Assembly: GCF_031143425.1 (NCBI RefSeq)
Contig: NW_027150012.1
Location: 92,446-156,445 of the forward strand
Length of the DNA stretch: 64,000 nucleotides
Direction: 5' to 3'
Source: Pleurodeles waltl
Lineage: Eukaryota; Chordata; Amphibia; Caudata; Salamandridae
The position numbers and the translations under genes were made by a program. Below are positions 1 to 10,787 of the stretch, in pieces (the stretch's first letter is position 1; each line of letters opens with the position of its first letter). The notes under the pieces are model-generated. The model did no database searches. It had not been told where the DNA came from and saw only the letters and a program-made list of their open reading frames with translations.

Positions 1-490
1 CACCTAGGCAAACCTACCAAACCTGTACATTTCTGAAAACTAGAGACCTAGGGGAATCCAAGATGGGGTGACTTGTGTGGCTCGGACCAGGTTCTGTTAC
101 CCAGAATCCTTTGCAAACCTCAGAATTTGGCTAAAAAAACACATGTTCCTCACATTTCTGTGGCAGAAAGTTCTGGAATCTGAGAGGAGCCACAAATTTC
201 CTTCCACCCAGCGTTCCCCCACGTCTCCCGATAAAAATGATACCTCACTTGTGTGGGTAGGCCTAGCGCCCGCGACAGGAAACGCCCCAAAGCGCAACGT
301 GGACACAGCCAAATTCTTGAAGGAAAACAGAGGTGTTTTTTGCAAAGTGCCTACCTGTAGATTTTGGCCTGTAGCTCAGCCCCCACCTAGGGAAACCTAC
401 CAATCCTCTGCATTTCTGAAAACTAGAAACTTAGGGGAATCCAAGATGGGGTGACTTGTGTGGCTCGGACCAGGTTCTGTTACCCAGAAT

Positions 491-730
491 CCTTTGCAAA
501 CCTCAAAATTTGGCTAAAAAAACACATGCTCCTCACATTTCTGTGGCAGAAAGTTCTGGAATCTGAGAGGAGCCACAAATTTTCTTCCACCCAGCGTTCC
601 CCCACGTCTCCCGATAAAAATGATACCTCACTTGTGTGGGTAGGCCTAGCGCCCGCGACAGGAAACGCCCCAAAGCACAACGTGGACACAGCCAAATTTT
701 TGAAGGAAAACAGAGGTGTTTTTTGCAAAG
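491..730. repeat. Split inverted repeat inside each unit
   Basis: Shown for the unit at 451 and present in essentially all others. The left arm at 491-514 reads CCTTTGCAAACCTC then AAAATTTGGC. The right side carries its complement in two pieces: GCCAAATTTTTGAAGG at 691-706 pairs with the CTC...TTTGGC part, and TTTGCAAAG at 722-730 pairs with CTTTGCAAA at 492-500. A 15-base insert, 707-721, separates the two right-hand pieces. The A7 tract just after the left arm and the T6 tract in the right arm could extend pairing. The loop would be about 177 bases. This could form a cruciform or an RNA foldback, or be a relic of how the unit arose. The pairing is visible in the sequence; any function is speculation. 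Confidence 0.6.
638..690. other. CpG-rich patch with TAGGCCTA palindrome
   Basis: Shown for the unit at 451. The 8-bp palindrome TAGGCCTA at 641-648 is followed by GCGCCCGCGACAGG, AAACGCCCC and then GCRCAACGTGG, giving six or seven CpG sites within about 45 bp where the G variant is present. This is the densest CpG cluster in the unit. Several CpGs show recurrent transitions in other copies (GCGCAACG/GCACAACG, GCGCCC/GTGCCC, CCGCGAC/CCGCAAC, AACGCC/AATGCC), as expected if the array is methylated. Confidence 0.6.
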
Positions 731-754
731 TGCCTACCTGTAGATTTTGGCCTG

Positions 755-766
755 TAGCTCAGCCGC
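755..766 (+). promoter_or_regulatory. Pol III A-box-like motif (weak, one per unit)
   Basis: TAGCTCAGCCGC at 755-766, repeated in nearly every unit, fits the tRNA-type A-box pattern TRGCNNAGYNGG except at the last base. A T6 run lies about 30 bp upstream on the same strand. The only B-box-like sequence is GGTTCTGTTAC, about 100 bp downstream in the next unit (855), and it matches the GGTTCRANTCC consensus poorly. The motif may be coincidence, or a hint that part of the unit descends from a tRNA-derived element. I do not claim a working promoter. Confidence 0.2.
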
Positions 767-1215
767 CACCTAGGCAAACCTACCAAACCTGTACATTTCT
801 GAAAACTAGAGACCAGGGGAATCCAAGATGGGGTGACTTGTGTGGCTCGGACCAGGTTCTGTTACCCAGAATCCTTTGCAAACCTCAGAATTTGGCTAAA
901 AAAACACATGTTCCTCACATTTCTGTGGTAGAAAGTTCTGGAATCTGAGAGGAGCCACAAATTTCCTTCCACCCAGCGTTCCCCCACATCTCCCGATAAA
1001 AATGATACCACACTTGTGTGGGTAGGCCTAGCGCCCGCGACAGGAAACGCCCCAAAGCGCAACGTGGACACACCCAAATTTTTGAAGGAAAACAGAGGTG
1101 TTTTTTGCAAAGTGCCTACCTGTAGATTTTTGCCTGTAGCTCAGCCGCCACCTAGGGAAACCTACCAAACCTGTGCATTTCTGAAAACTAGAGACCTAGG
1201 GGAATCCAAGATGGG

Positions 1216-3130
1216 GTGACTTGTGTGGCTCGGACCAGGTTCTGTTACCCAGAATCCTTTGCAAACCTCAGAATTTGGCTAAAAAAACACATGTTCCTCA
1301 CATTTCTGTTGCAGAAAGTTCTGGAATCGGAGAGGAGCCACACATTTCCTTCCACCCAGCGTTCCCCCACGTCTCCCGGTAAAAATGATACCTCACTTGT
1401 GTGGGTAGGCCTAGCGCCCGCGACAGGAAACGCCCCAAAGCGCAACGTGGACACAGCCACATTTTTGAAGGAAAACAGAGGTGTTTTTTGCAATGTGCCT
1501 ACCTGTAGATTTTGGCCTGTAGCTCAGCTGCCACCTAGGGAAACCTACCAAACCTGTGCATTTCTGAAAACTAGAGACCTAGGGGAATCCAAGATGGGGT
1601 AACTTGTGTGGCTCGGACCAGGTTCTGTTACCCAGAATCCTTTGCAAACCTCAAAATTTGGCTAAAAAAACACATGTTCCTCACATTTCTGTGGCAGAAA
1701 GTTCTGGAATCTGAGAGGAGCCACAAATTTCCTTCCACCCAGCGTTCCCCCACGTCTCCCGGTAAAAATTATACCTCACTTGTGTGGGTAGGCCTAGAGC
1801 CCGCGACAGGAAACGCCCCAAAGCGCAACGTGGACACAGCCAAATTTTTGAAGGAAAACAGAGGTGTTTTTTGCAAAGTGCCTACCTGTAGATTTTGGCC
1901 TGTAGCTCAGCCGCCACCTAGGGAAACCTACCAAACCTGTGCATTTCTGAAAACTACAGACCTAGGGGAATCCAAGATGGGGTGACTTGTGTGGCTCGGA
2001 CCAGGTTCTGTTACCCAGAATCCTTTGCAAACCTCAAAATTTGGCTAAAAAAACACATGTTCCTCACATTTCTGTGGCAGAAAGTTCGGGAATCTGAGAG
2101 GAGCCACAAATTTCCTTCCACCCAGCGTTCCCCCACGTCTCCCGGTAAAAATGATACCTCACTTGTGTGGGTAGGCCTAGCGCCCGCGACAGGAAACGCC
2201 CCAAAGCGCAACGTGGACACAGCCACATTTTTGAAGGAAAACAGAGGTGTTTTTTGCAATGTGCCTACCTGTAGATTTTGGCCTGTAGCTCAGCCGCCAC
2301 CTAGGGAAACCTACCAAACCTGTGCATTTCTGAAAACTAGAGACCTAGGGGAATCCAAGATGGGGTGACTTGTGTGGCTCGGACCAGGTTCTGTTACCCA
2401 GAATCCTTTGCAAACCTCAAAATTTGGCTAAAAAAACACATGTTCCTCACATTTCTGTGGCAGAAAGTTCTGGAATCTGAGAGGAGCCACAAATTTCCTT
2501 CCACCCAGCGTTCCCCCACGTCTCCCGGTAAAAATTATACCTCACTTGTGTGGGTAGGCCTAGCGCCCGCGACAGGAAACGCCCCAAAGCGCAACGTGGA
2601 CACAGCCAAATTTTTGAAGGAAAACAGAGGTGTTTTTTGCAAAGTGCCTACCTGTAGATTTTGGCCTGTAGCTCAGCCGCCACCTAGGGAAACCTACCAA
2701 ACCTGTGCATTTCTGAAAACTACAGACCTAGGGGAATCCAAGATGGGGTGACTTGTGTGGCTCGGACCAGGTTCTGTTACCCAGAATCCTTTGCAAACCT
2801 CAAAATTTGGCTAAAAAAACACATGTTCCTCACATTTCTGTGGCAGAAAGTTCTGGAATCTGAGAGGAGCCACAAATTTCCTTCCACCCAGCGTTCCCCC
2901 ACGTCTCCCGATAAAAATGATACCTCACTTGTGTGGGTAGGCCTAGCGCCCGCGACAGGAAACGCCCCAAAGCACAACGTGGACACAGCCAAATTTTTGA
3001 AGGAAAACAGAGGTGTTTTTTGCAAAGTGCCTACCTTTAGATTTTGGCCTGTAGCTCACCTGCCACCTAGGCAAACCTACCAAACCTGTACATTTCTGAA
3101 AACTAGAGACCTAGGGGAATCCAAGATGGG
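1216..3130 (+). repeat. Five-unit block, copy 1 (partner 7343-9257)
   Basis: Units at 1216, 1599, 1982, 2365 and 2748. They align with 7343, 7726, 8109, 8492 and 8875 at an offset of 6127 bp, two units more than the block to the left, so the other copy has two extra units (6576 and 6960) or this one lost them. Markers in order: CCACACATTT with CCGGTAAAAATGA; GGTAAAAATTA with ACTACAGACC; GTTCGGGAATC; GGTAAAAATTA again; GCACAACG with CTCACCTGCC. Private changes in unit 1216 include TTCTGTTGCAG and GAATCGGAGAGG. Confidence 0.88.
1534..1583 (+). repeat. Paired CCTAGG sites forming a short internal direct repeat
   Basis: In the unit at 1216, CCTAGGGAAACC begins at 1534 and CCTAGGGGAATCC at 1578, 44 bp apart. 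The same pair occurs in most units. Copies with CCTAGGCAAACC keep the site but weaken the repeat, and units that lost the T in the second site (GACCAGGGG, as in the unit at 451) lose one half and become 382 bp. It may be a relic of an older, shorter duplication within the unit. Confidence 0.5.
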
Positions 3131-4661
3131 GTGACTTGTGTGGCTCGGACCAGGTTCTGTTACCCAGAATCCTTTGCAAACCTCAGAATTTGGCTAAAAA
3201 AACACATGTTCCTCACATTTCTGTGGCAGAAAGTTCTGGAATCTGAGAGGAGCCACAAATTTCCTTCCACCCAGAGTTCCCCCACGTCTCCCGATAAAAA
3301 TGATACCTCACTTGTGTGGGTAGGCCTAGCGCCCGCGACAGGAAACGCCCCAAAGCGCAACGTGGACACAGCCAAATTTTTGAAGGAAAACAGAGGTGTT
3401 TTTTGCAAAGTGCCTACCTGTAGATTTTGGCCTGTAGCTCAGCCGCCACCTAGGGAAACCTACCAAACCTGTGCATTTCTGAAAACTAGAGACCTAGGGG
3501 AATCCAAGATGGGGTGACTTGTGTGGCTCGGACCAGGTTCTGTTCCCCAGAATCCTTTGCAAACCTCAAAATTTGGCTAAAAAAACACATGTTCCTCACA
3601 TTTCTGTGGCAGAAAGTTCTGGAATCTGAGAGGAGCCACAAATTTTCTTCCACCCAGCGTTCCCCCACGTCTCCCGATAAAAATGATACCTCACTTGTGT
3701 GGGTAGGCCTAGCGCCCGCGACAGGAAACGCCCCAAAGCGCAACGTGGACACAGCCACATTTTTGAAGGAAAACAGTGGTGTTTTTTGCAAAGTGCCTAC
3801 CTGTAGATTTTGGCCTGTAGCTCAGCCGCCACCTAGGCAAACCTACCAAACCTGTGCATTTCTGAAAACTAGAGACCTAGGGGAATCCAAGATGGGGTGA
3901 CTTGTGTGGCCCGGACCAGGTTCTGTTACCCAGAATCCTTTGCAAACCTCAGAATTTGGCTACAAAAACAAATGTTCCTAACATTTCTGTGGCAGAAAGT
4001 TCTGGAATCTGAGAGGAGCCACAAATTTCCTTCCACCCAGCGTTTCCCCACGTCTCCCGATAAAAATGATACCTCACTTGTGTGGGTAGGCGTAGCGCCC
4101 GTGACAGGAAACGCCCCAAAGCGCAACGTGGACACAGCCAAATTTTTGAAAGAAAACAGAGGTGTTTTTTGCAAAGTGCCTACCTGTAGATTTTGGCCTG
4201 TAGCTCAGCCGCCACCTAGGGAAACCTACCAAACCTGTGCATTTCTGAAAACTAGAGACCTAGGGGAATCCAAGATGGGGTGACTTGTGTGGCTCGGACC
4301 AGGTTCTGTTACCCAGAATCCTTTGCAAACCTCAAAATTTGGCTAAAAAAACACATGTTCCTCACATTTCTGTGGCAGAAAGTTCTGGAATCTGAGAGGA
4401 GCCACAAGTTTTATTCCACCCAGCGTTCCCCCACGTCTCCTGATAAAAATGATACCTCACTTGTGTGGGTAGGCCTAGCGCCCGCGACAGGAAACGCCCC
4501 AAAGCACAACGTGGACACAGCCAAATTTTTGAAGGAAAACAGAGGTGTTTTTTGCAAAGTGCCTACCTGTAGATTTTGGCCTGTAGCTCAGCCGCCACCT
4601 AGGGAAACCTACCAAACCTGTGCATTTCTGAAACTAGAGACCTAGGGGAATCCAAGATGGG
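3131..4661 (+). repeat. Four-unit segment with early forms of the m10/m11/FYSTQ-type units
   Basis: Unit 3131 is ordinary with a private CAGAGTTCC. Unit 3514 carries GTTCCCCAG and ACAGTGGTG, the same type as units at 16149, 22276, 26489, 31078, 36055 and 57490, but it has CAAAATTTGG where the later copies have CAACATTTGG. Unit 3897 has GGCCCGG, CTACAAAAACAAATG and GGCGTAGCG, matching 16532, 22659, 26872, 31461, 36438 and 57873. Unit 4280 has TTTTATTCCACCC and CTCCTGATAAAAA, matching 17298, 18829, 28402, 33376, 37204, 44860 and 63220, and ends with TGAAACTAG (382 bp). The unit with CCTGCCACCC that follows the GGCCCGG type at 16915 and 27254 is absent here. Confidence 0.82.
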
Positions 4662-5427
4662 GTGACTTGTGTGGCTCGGACCAGGTTCTGTTACCCAGAA
4701 CCCTTTGCAAACCTCAAAATTTGGCTGAAAAAACACATGTTCCTCACATTTCTGTGGCAGAAAGTTCTGGAATCTGAGAGGAGCCACAAATTTCCTTCCA
4801 CCCAGCGTTCCCCCACGTCTCCCGATAAAAATGATACCTCACTTGTGTGGGTAGGCCTAGCGCCCGCGACAGGAAACGCCCCAAAGCGCAACGTGGACAC
4901 AGCCAAATTTTTGAAGGAAAACAGAGGTGTTTTTTGCAAAGTGCCTACCTGTAGATTTTGGCCTGTAGCTCAGCCGCCACCTAGGCAAACCTACCAAACC
5001 TGTACATTTCTGAAAACTAGAGACCTAGGGGAATCCAAGATGGGGTGACTTGTGTGGCTCGGACCAGGTTCTGTTACCCAGAATCCTTTGCAAACCTCAA
5101 AATTTGGCTAAAAAAACACATGTTCCTCACATTTCTGTGGCAGAAAGTTCTGGAATCTGAGAGGAGCCACAAATTTCCTTCCACCCAGCGTTCCCCCACG
5201 TCTCCCGATAAAAATGATACCTCACTTGTGTTGGTAGGCCTTGCGCCCGCGACAGGAAACGCCCCAAAGCGCAACGTGGACACAGCCAAATTTTTGAAGG
5301 AAAACAGAGGTGTTTTTTGCAAAGTGCCTACCTGTAGATTTTGGCCTGTAGCTCAGCCGCCACCTAGGCAAACCTACCAAACCTGTACATTTCTGAAAAC
5401 TAGAGACCTAGGGGAATCCAAGATGGG
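4662..5427 (+). repeat. Two-unit block, copy 1 (partner 10788-11553)
   Basis: Units 4662 and 5045 match 10788 and 11171 at an offset of 6126 bp (16 units). Unit 4662 has CCAGAACCCTTTG and GGCTGAAAAAAC; unit 5045 has TGTGTTGGTAGGCCTTGCG. The partner at 11171 adds private changes GGCTAACAAAAC and CACAATTCTG. Confidence 0.87.
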
Positions 5428-6575
5428 GTGACTTGTGTGGCTCGGACCAGGTTCTGTTACCCAGAATCCTTTGCAAACCTCAGAATTTGGCTAAAAAAAC
5501 ACATGTTCCTCACATTTCTGTGGCAGAAAGTTCTGGAATCTGAGAGGAGCCACAAATTTCCTTCCACCCAGCGTTCCCCCACGTCTCCCGATAAAAATGA
5601 TACCTCACTTGTGTGGGTAGGCCTAGCGCCCGCGACAGGAAACGCCCCAAAGCGCAACGTGGACACAGCCAAATTCTTGAAGGAAAACAGAGGTGTTTTT
5701 TGCAAAGTGCCTACCTGTAGATTTTGGCCTGTAGCTCAGCCCCCACCTAGGGAAACCTACCAATCCTCTGCATTTCTGAAAACTAGAAACTTAGGGGAAT
5801 CCAAGATGGGGTGACTTGTGTGGCTCGGACCAGGTTCTGTTACCCAGAATCCTTTGCAAACCTCAAAATTTGGCTAAAAAAACACATGCTCCTCACATTT
5901 CTGTGGCAGAAAGTTCTGGAATCTGAGAGGAGCCACAAATTTTCTTCCACCCAGCGTTCCCCCACGTCTCCCGATAAAAATGATACCTCACTTGTGTGGG
6001 TAGGCCTAGCGCCCGCGACAGGAAACGCCCCAAAGCACAACGTGGACACAGCCAAATTTTTGAAGGAAAACAGAGGTGTTTTTTGCAAAGTGCCTACCAG
6101 TAGATTTTGGCCTGTAGCTCAGCCGCCACCTAGGCAAACCTACCAAACCTGTACATTTCTGAAAACTAGAGACCAGGGGAATCCAAGATGGGGTGACTTG
6201 TGTGGCTCGGACCAGGTTCTGTTACCCAGAATCCTTTGCAAACCTCAGAATTTGGCTAAAAAAACACATGTTCCTCACATTTCTGTGGCAGAAAGTTCTG
6301 GAATCTGAGAGGAGCCACAAATTTCCTTCCACCCAGCGTTCCCCCACATCTCCCGATAAAAATGATACCACACTTGTGTGGGTAGGCCTAGCGCCCGCGA
6401 CAGGAAGCGCCCCAAAGCGCAACGTGGACACACCCAAATTTTTGAAGGAAAACAGAGGTGTTTTTTGCAAAGTGCCTACCTGTAGATTTTTGCCTGTAGC
6501 TCAGCCGCCACCTAGGGAAACCTACCAAACCTGTGCATTTCTGAAAACTAGAGACCTAGGGGAATCCAAGATGGG
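5428..6575 (+). repeat. Three-unit block, copy 2 (partner 68-1215)
   Basis: Second copy of the block at 68-1215, sharing its rare states at an offset of 5360 bp. A later, rearranged form is at 11554-12318, where the left part of a 5428-type unit is joined to the right part of a 5811-type unit and followed by the 6193-type unit at 11936. A related family recurs at 39499-40646 and 46773-47920. Confidence 0.88.
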
Positions 6576-9500
6576 GTGACTTGTGTGGCTCGGACCAGGT
6601 TCTGTTACCCAGAATCCTTTGCAAACCTCAGAATTTGGCTAAAAAAAACACATGTTCCTCACATTTCTGTGGCAGAAAGTTCTGGAATCTGAGAGGAGCC
6701 ACAAATTTCCTTCCACCCAGCGTTCCCCCACGTCTCCCGATAAAAATGATACCTCACTTGTGTGGGTAGGCCTAGCGCCCGCGACAGGAAACGCCCCAAA
6801 GCACAACGTGGACACAGCCACATTTTTGAAGGAAAACAGAGGTGTTTTTTGCAAAGTGCCTACCTGTAGATTTTGGCCTGTAGCTTAGCCGCCACCTAGG
6901 GAAACCTACCAAACCTGTGCATTTCTGAAAACTAGAGACCTAGGGGAATCCAAGATGGGGTGACTTGTGTGGCTCGGACCAGGTTCTGTTACCCAGAATC
7001 CTTTGCAAACCTCAAAATTTGGCTAAAAAAACACATGTTCCTCACATTTCTGTGGCAGAAAGTTCTGGAATCTGAGAGGAGCCACAAATTTCCTTCCACC
7101 CAGCGTTCCCCCACGCCTCCCGATAAAAATGATACCTCACTTGTGTGGGTAGGCCTAGCGCCCGCGACAGGAAACGCCCCAAAGCGCAACGTGGACACAG
7201 CCAAATTTTTGAAGGAAAACAGAGGTGTTTTTTGCAAAGTGCCTACCTGTAGATTTTGGCCTGTAGCTCAGCCGCAACCTAGGCAAACCTACCAAACTTG
7301 TACATTTCTGAAAACTAGAGACCTAGGGGAATCCAAGATGGGGTGACTTGTGTGGCTCGGACCAGGTTCTGTTACCCAGAATCCTTTGCAAACCTCAGAA
7401 TTTGGCTAAAAAAACACATGTTCCTCACATTTCTGTGGCAGAAAGTTCTGGAATCTGAGAGGAGCCACACATTTCCTTCCACCCAGCGTTCCCCCACGTC
7501 TCCCGGTAAAAATGATACCTCACTTGTGTGGGTAGGCCTAGCGCCCGCGACAGGAAACGCCCCAAAGCGCAACGTGGACACAGCCACATTTTTGAAGGAA
7601 AACAGAGGTGTTTTTTGCAATGTGCCTACGTGTAGATTTTGGCCTGTAGCTCAGCCGCCACCTAGGGAAACCTACCAAACCTGTGCATTTCTGAAAACTA
7701 GAGACCTAGGGGAATCCAAGATGGGGTAACTTGTGTGGCTCGGACCAGGTTCTGTTACCCAGAATCCTTTGCAAACCTCAAAATTTGGCTAAAAAAACAC
7801 ATGTTCCTCACATTTCTGTGGCAGAAAGTTCTGGAATCTGAGAGGAGCCACAAATTTCCTTCCACCCAGCGTTCCCCCACGTCTCCCGGTAAAAATTATA
7901 CCTCACTTGTGTGGGTAGGCCTAGCGCCCGCGACAGGAAACGCCCCAAAGCGCAACGTGGACACAGCCAAATTTTTGAAGGAAAACTGAGGTGTTTTTTG
8001 CAAAGTGCCTACCTGTAGATTTTGGCCTGTAGCTCAGCTGCCACCTAGGGAAACCTACCAAACCTGTGCATTTCTGAAAACTACAGACCTAGGGGAATCC
8101 AAGATGGGGTGACTTGTGTGGCTCGGACCAGGTTCTGTTACCCAGAATCCTTTGCAAACCTCAAAATTTGGCTAAAAAAACACATGTTCCTCACATTTCT
8201 GTGGCAGAAAGTTCGGGAATCTGAGAGGAGCCACAAATTTCCTTCCACCCAGCGTTCCCCCACGTCTCCCGGTAAAAATGATTCCTCACTTGTGTGGGTA
8301 GGCCTAGCGCCCGCGACAGGAAACGCCCCAAAGCGCAACGTGGACACAGCCACATTTTTGAAGGAAAACAGAGGTGTTTTTGGCAATGTGCCTACCTGTA
8401 GATTTTGGCCTGTAGCTCAGCCGCCACCTAGGGAAACCTACCAAACCTGTGCATTTCTGAAAACTAGAGACCTAGGGGAATCCAAGATGGGGTAACTTGT
8501 GTGGCTCGGACCAGGTTCTGTTACCCAGAATCCTTTGCAAACCTCAAAATTTGGCTAAAAAAACACATGTTCCTCACATTTCTGTGGCAGAAAGTTCTGG
8601 AATCTGAGAGGAGCCACAAATTTCCTTCCACCCAGCGTTCCCCCACGTCTCCCGGTAAAAATTATACCTCACTTGTGTGGGTAGGCCTAGCGCCCGCGAC
8701 AGGAAATGCCCCAAAGCGCAACGTGGACACAGCCAAATTTTTGAAGGAAAACAGAGGTGTTTTTTGCAAAGTGCCTACCTGTAGATTTTGGCCTGTAGCT
8801 CAGCCGCCACCTAGGGAAACCTACCAAACCTGTGCATTTCTGAAAACTACAGACCTAGGGGAATCCAAGATGGGGTGACTTGTGTGGCTCGGACCAGGTT
8901 CTGTTACCCAGAATCCTTTGCAAACCTCAAAATTTGGCTAAAAAAACACATGTTCCTCACATTTCTGTGGCAGAAAGTTCTGGAATCTGAGAGGAGCCAC
9001 AAATTTCCTTCCACCCAGCGTTCCCCCACGTCTCCCGATAAAAATGATACCTCACTTGTGTGGGTAGGCCTAGCGCCCGCGACAGGAAACGCCCCAAAGC
9101 ACAACGTGGACACAGCCAAATTTTTGAAGGAAAACAGAGGTGTTTTTTGCAAAGTGCCTACCTGTAGATTTTGGCCTGTAGCTCACCTGCCACCTAGGCA
9201 AACCTACCAAACCTGTACATTTCTGAAAACTAGAGACCTAGGGGAATCCAAGATGGGGTGACTTGTGTGGATCGGACCAGGTTCTGTTACCCAGAATCCT
9301 TTGCAAACCTCAGAATTTGGCTAAAAAAACACATGTTCCTCACATTTCTGTGGCAGAAAGTTCTGGAATCTGAGAGGAGCCACAAATTTCCTTCCAACCA
9401 GCGTTCCCCCACGTCTCCCGATAAAAATGATACCTCACTTGTGTGGGTAGGCCTAGCGCCCGCGACAGGAAACGCCCCAAAGCGCAACGTGGACACAGCC

Positions 9501-9639
9501 ACATTTATTAAGGAAAACAGAGGTGTTTTTTGCAAAGTGCCTACCTGTAGATTTTGGCCTGTAGCTCAGCCGCCACCTAGGGAAACCTACCAAACCTGTG
9601 CATTTCTGAAACTAGAGACCTAGGGGAATCCAAGATGGG
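6193..9639 (+). repeat. Nine-unit higher-order block, copy 1 (partner 11936-15382)
   Basis: Units 6193, 6576, 6960, 7343, 7726, 8109, 8492, 8875 and 9258 match 11936, 12319, 12702, 13085, 13468, 13851, 14234, 14617 and 15000 in order at 5742-5743 bp (15 units). Shared markers include ACACACCCAAA; GCACAACG with CCACATTTTTG; CACGCCTCC; CCACACATTT with CTACGTGTAG; GTTCGGGAATC with TTTTTGGCAATG; AGGAAATGCC; CTCACCTGCC; GTGGATCGGACC. Copy 1 has private defects: an 8-A run in unit 6576, TAGCTTAGCC near 6885, and AAAACTGAGG near 7986. Confidence 0.92.
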
Positions 9640-10787
9640 GTGACTTGTGTGGCTCGGACCAGGTTCTGTTACCCAGAATCCTTTGCAAACCTCAAAATTT
9701 GGCTGAAAAAACACATGTTCCTCACATTTCTGTGGCAGAAAGTTCTGGAATCTGAGAGGAGCCACACATTTCCTTCCACCCAGCGTTCCCCCACGTCTCC
9801 TGGTAAAAATGATACCTCACTTGTGTGGGTAGGCCTAGCGCCCGCGACAGGAAACGCCCCAAAGCGCAACGTGGACACAGCCACATTTTTGAAGGAAAAC
9901 AGAGGTGTTTTTTGCAATGTGCCTACCTGTAGATTTTGGCCTGTAGCTCAGCCGCCACCTAGGGAAACCTACCAAACCTGTGCATTTCTGAAAACTAGAG
10001 ACCTAGGGGAATCCAAGATGGGGTAACTTGTGTGGCTCGGACCAGGTTCTGTTACCCAGAATCCTTTGCAAACCTCAGAATTTGGCTAAAAAAACACATG
10101 TTCCTCACATTTCTGTGGCAGAAAGTTCTGGAATCTGAGAGGAGCCACAAATTTCCTTCCACCCAGCGTTCCCCCACGTCTCCCGGTAAAAATTATATCT
10201 CACTTGTGTGGGTAGGCCTAGCGCCCGCGACAGGAAACGCCCCAAAGCGCAACGTGGACACAGCCAAATTTTTGAAGGAAAACAGAGGTGTTTTTTGCAA
10301 AGTGCCTACCTGTAGATTTTGGCCTGTAGCTCAGCTGCCACCTAGGGAAACCTACCAAACCTGTGCATTTCTGAAAACTACAGACCTAGGGGAATCCAAG
10401 ATGGGGTGACTTGTGTGGCTCGGACCAGGTTCTGTTACCCAGAATCCTTTGCAAACCTCAAAATTTGGCTAAAAAAACACATGTTCCTCACATTTCTGTG
10501 GCAGAAAGTTCGGGAATCTGAGAGGAGCCACAAATTTCCTTCCACCCAGCGTTCCCCCACGTCTCCCGGTAAAAATGATACCTCACTTGTGTGGGTAGGC
10601 CTAGCGCCCGCGACAGGAAACGCCCCAAAGCGCAACGTGGACACAGCCACATTTTTGAAGGAAAACAGAGGTGTTTTTGGCAATGTGCCTACCTGTAGAT
10701 TTTGGCCTGTAGCTCAGCCGCCACCTAGGGAAACCTACCAAACCTGTGCATTTCTGAAACTAGAGACCTAGGGGAATCCAAGATGGG
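9640..10787 (+). repeat. Three-unit module H-Y-R, first occurrence
   Basis: Unit 9640 has GGCTGAAAAAAC, CCACACATTT and CTCCTGGTAAAAA. Unit 10023 has GGTAAAAATTATATCTC and CAGCTGCCACC. Unit 10406 has GTTCGGGAATC and TTTTTGGCAATG. The same trio recurs at 17680-18828, 19211-20360, 28782-29929, 33758-34905 and in part at 62074-63219, making it one of the most amplified modules in the window. Here it sits inside the 16-unit offset region between units 9258 and 10788. Confidence 0.85.

Larger units (their letters stand above)
68..1215 (+). repeat. Three-unit block, copy 1 (partner 5428-6575)
   Basis: Units at 68, 451 and 833. They match the units at 5428, 5811 and 6193 at an offset of 5360 bp (14 units), and the match continues leftward to base 1. 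Shared rare states: unit 68 has AAATTCTTGAAGG, AGCCCCCACC, CCAATCCTCTGC and GAAACTTAGGGG; unit 451 has CACATGCTCC, AATTTTCTTCC, GCACAACG and the 1-bp loss GACCAGGGG; unit 833 has CACATCTCC, ATACCACACTTG, ACACACCCAAA and ATTTTTGCCTG. The copies differ by isolated changes such as CTACCTGTAG versus CTACCAGTAG. Confidence 0.9.

Noticed and set aside
133..341. A7 and T6 tracts as retroelement poly-A tails
   Set aside because: They occur at fixed places in every unit, are short and have no target-site duplications. They are part of the satellite unit.
755..860. A tRNA gene per unit
   Set aside because: There is an A-box-like D-arm segment but no acceptor or anticodon stem pairing that I could find, and the B-box-like motif is weak and about 100 bp away.
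451..948. 165-codon frames at 451, 5811, 11554, 39882, 47156 and 50219
   Set aside because: They arise only because a one-base loss (GACCAGGGG) at the unit end lets the frame run into the next unit. They are not fusions of real genes.
2089..2105. CENP-B box (GTTCGGGAATC variant)
   Set aside because: Only the TTCG core agrees. The required A and CGGG positions of the CENP-B box do not match, and most units have GTTCTGG instead.
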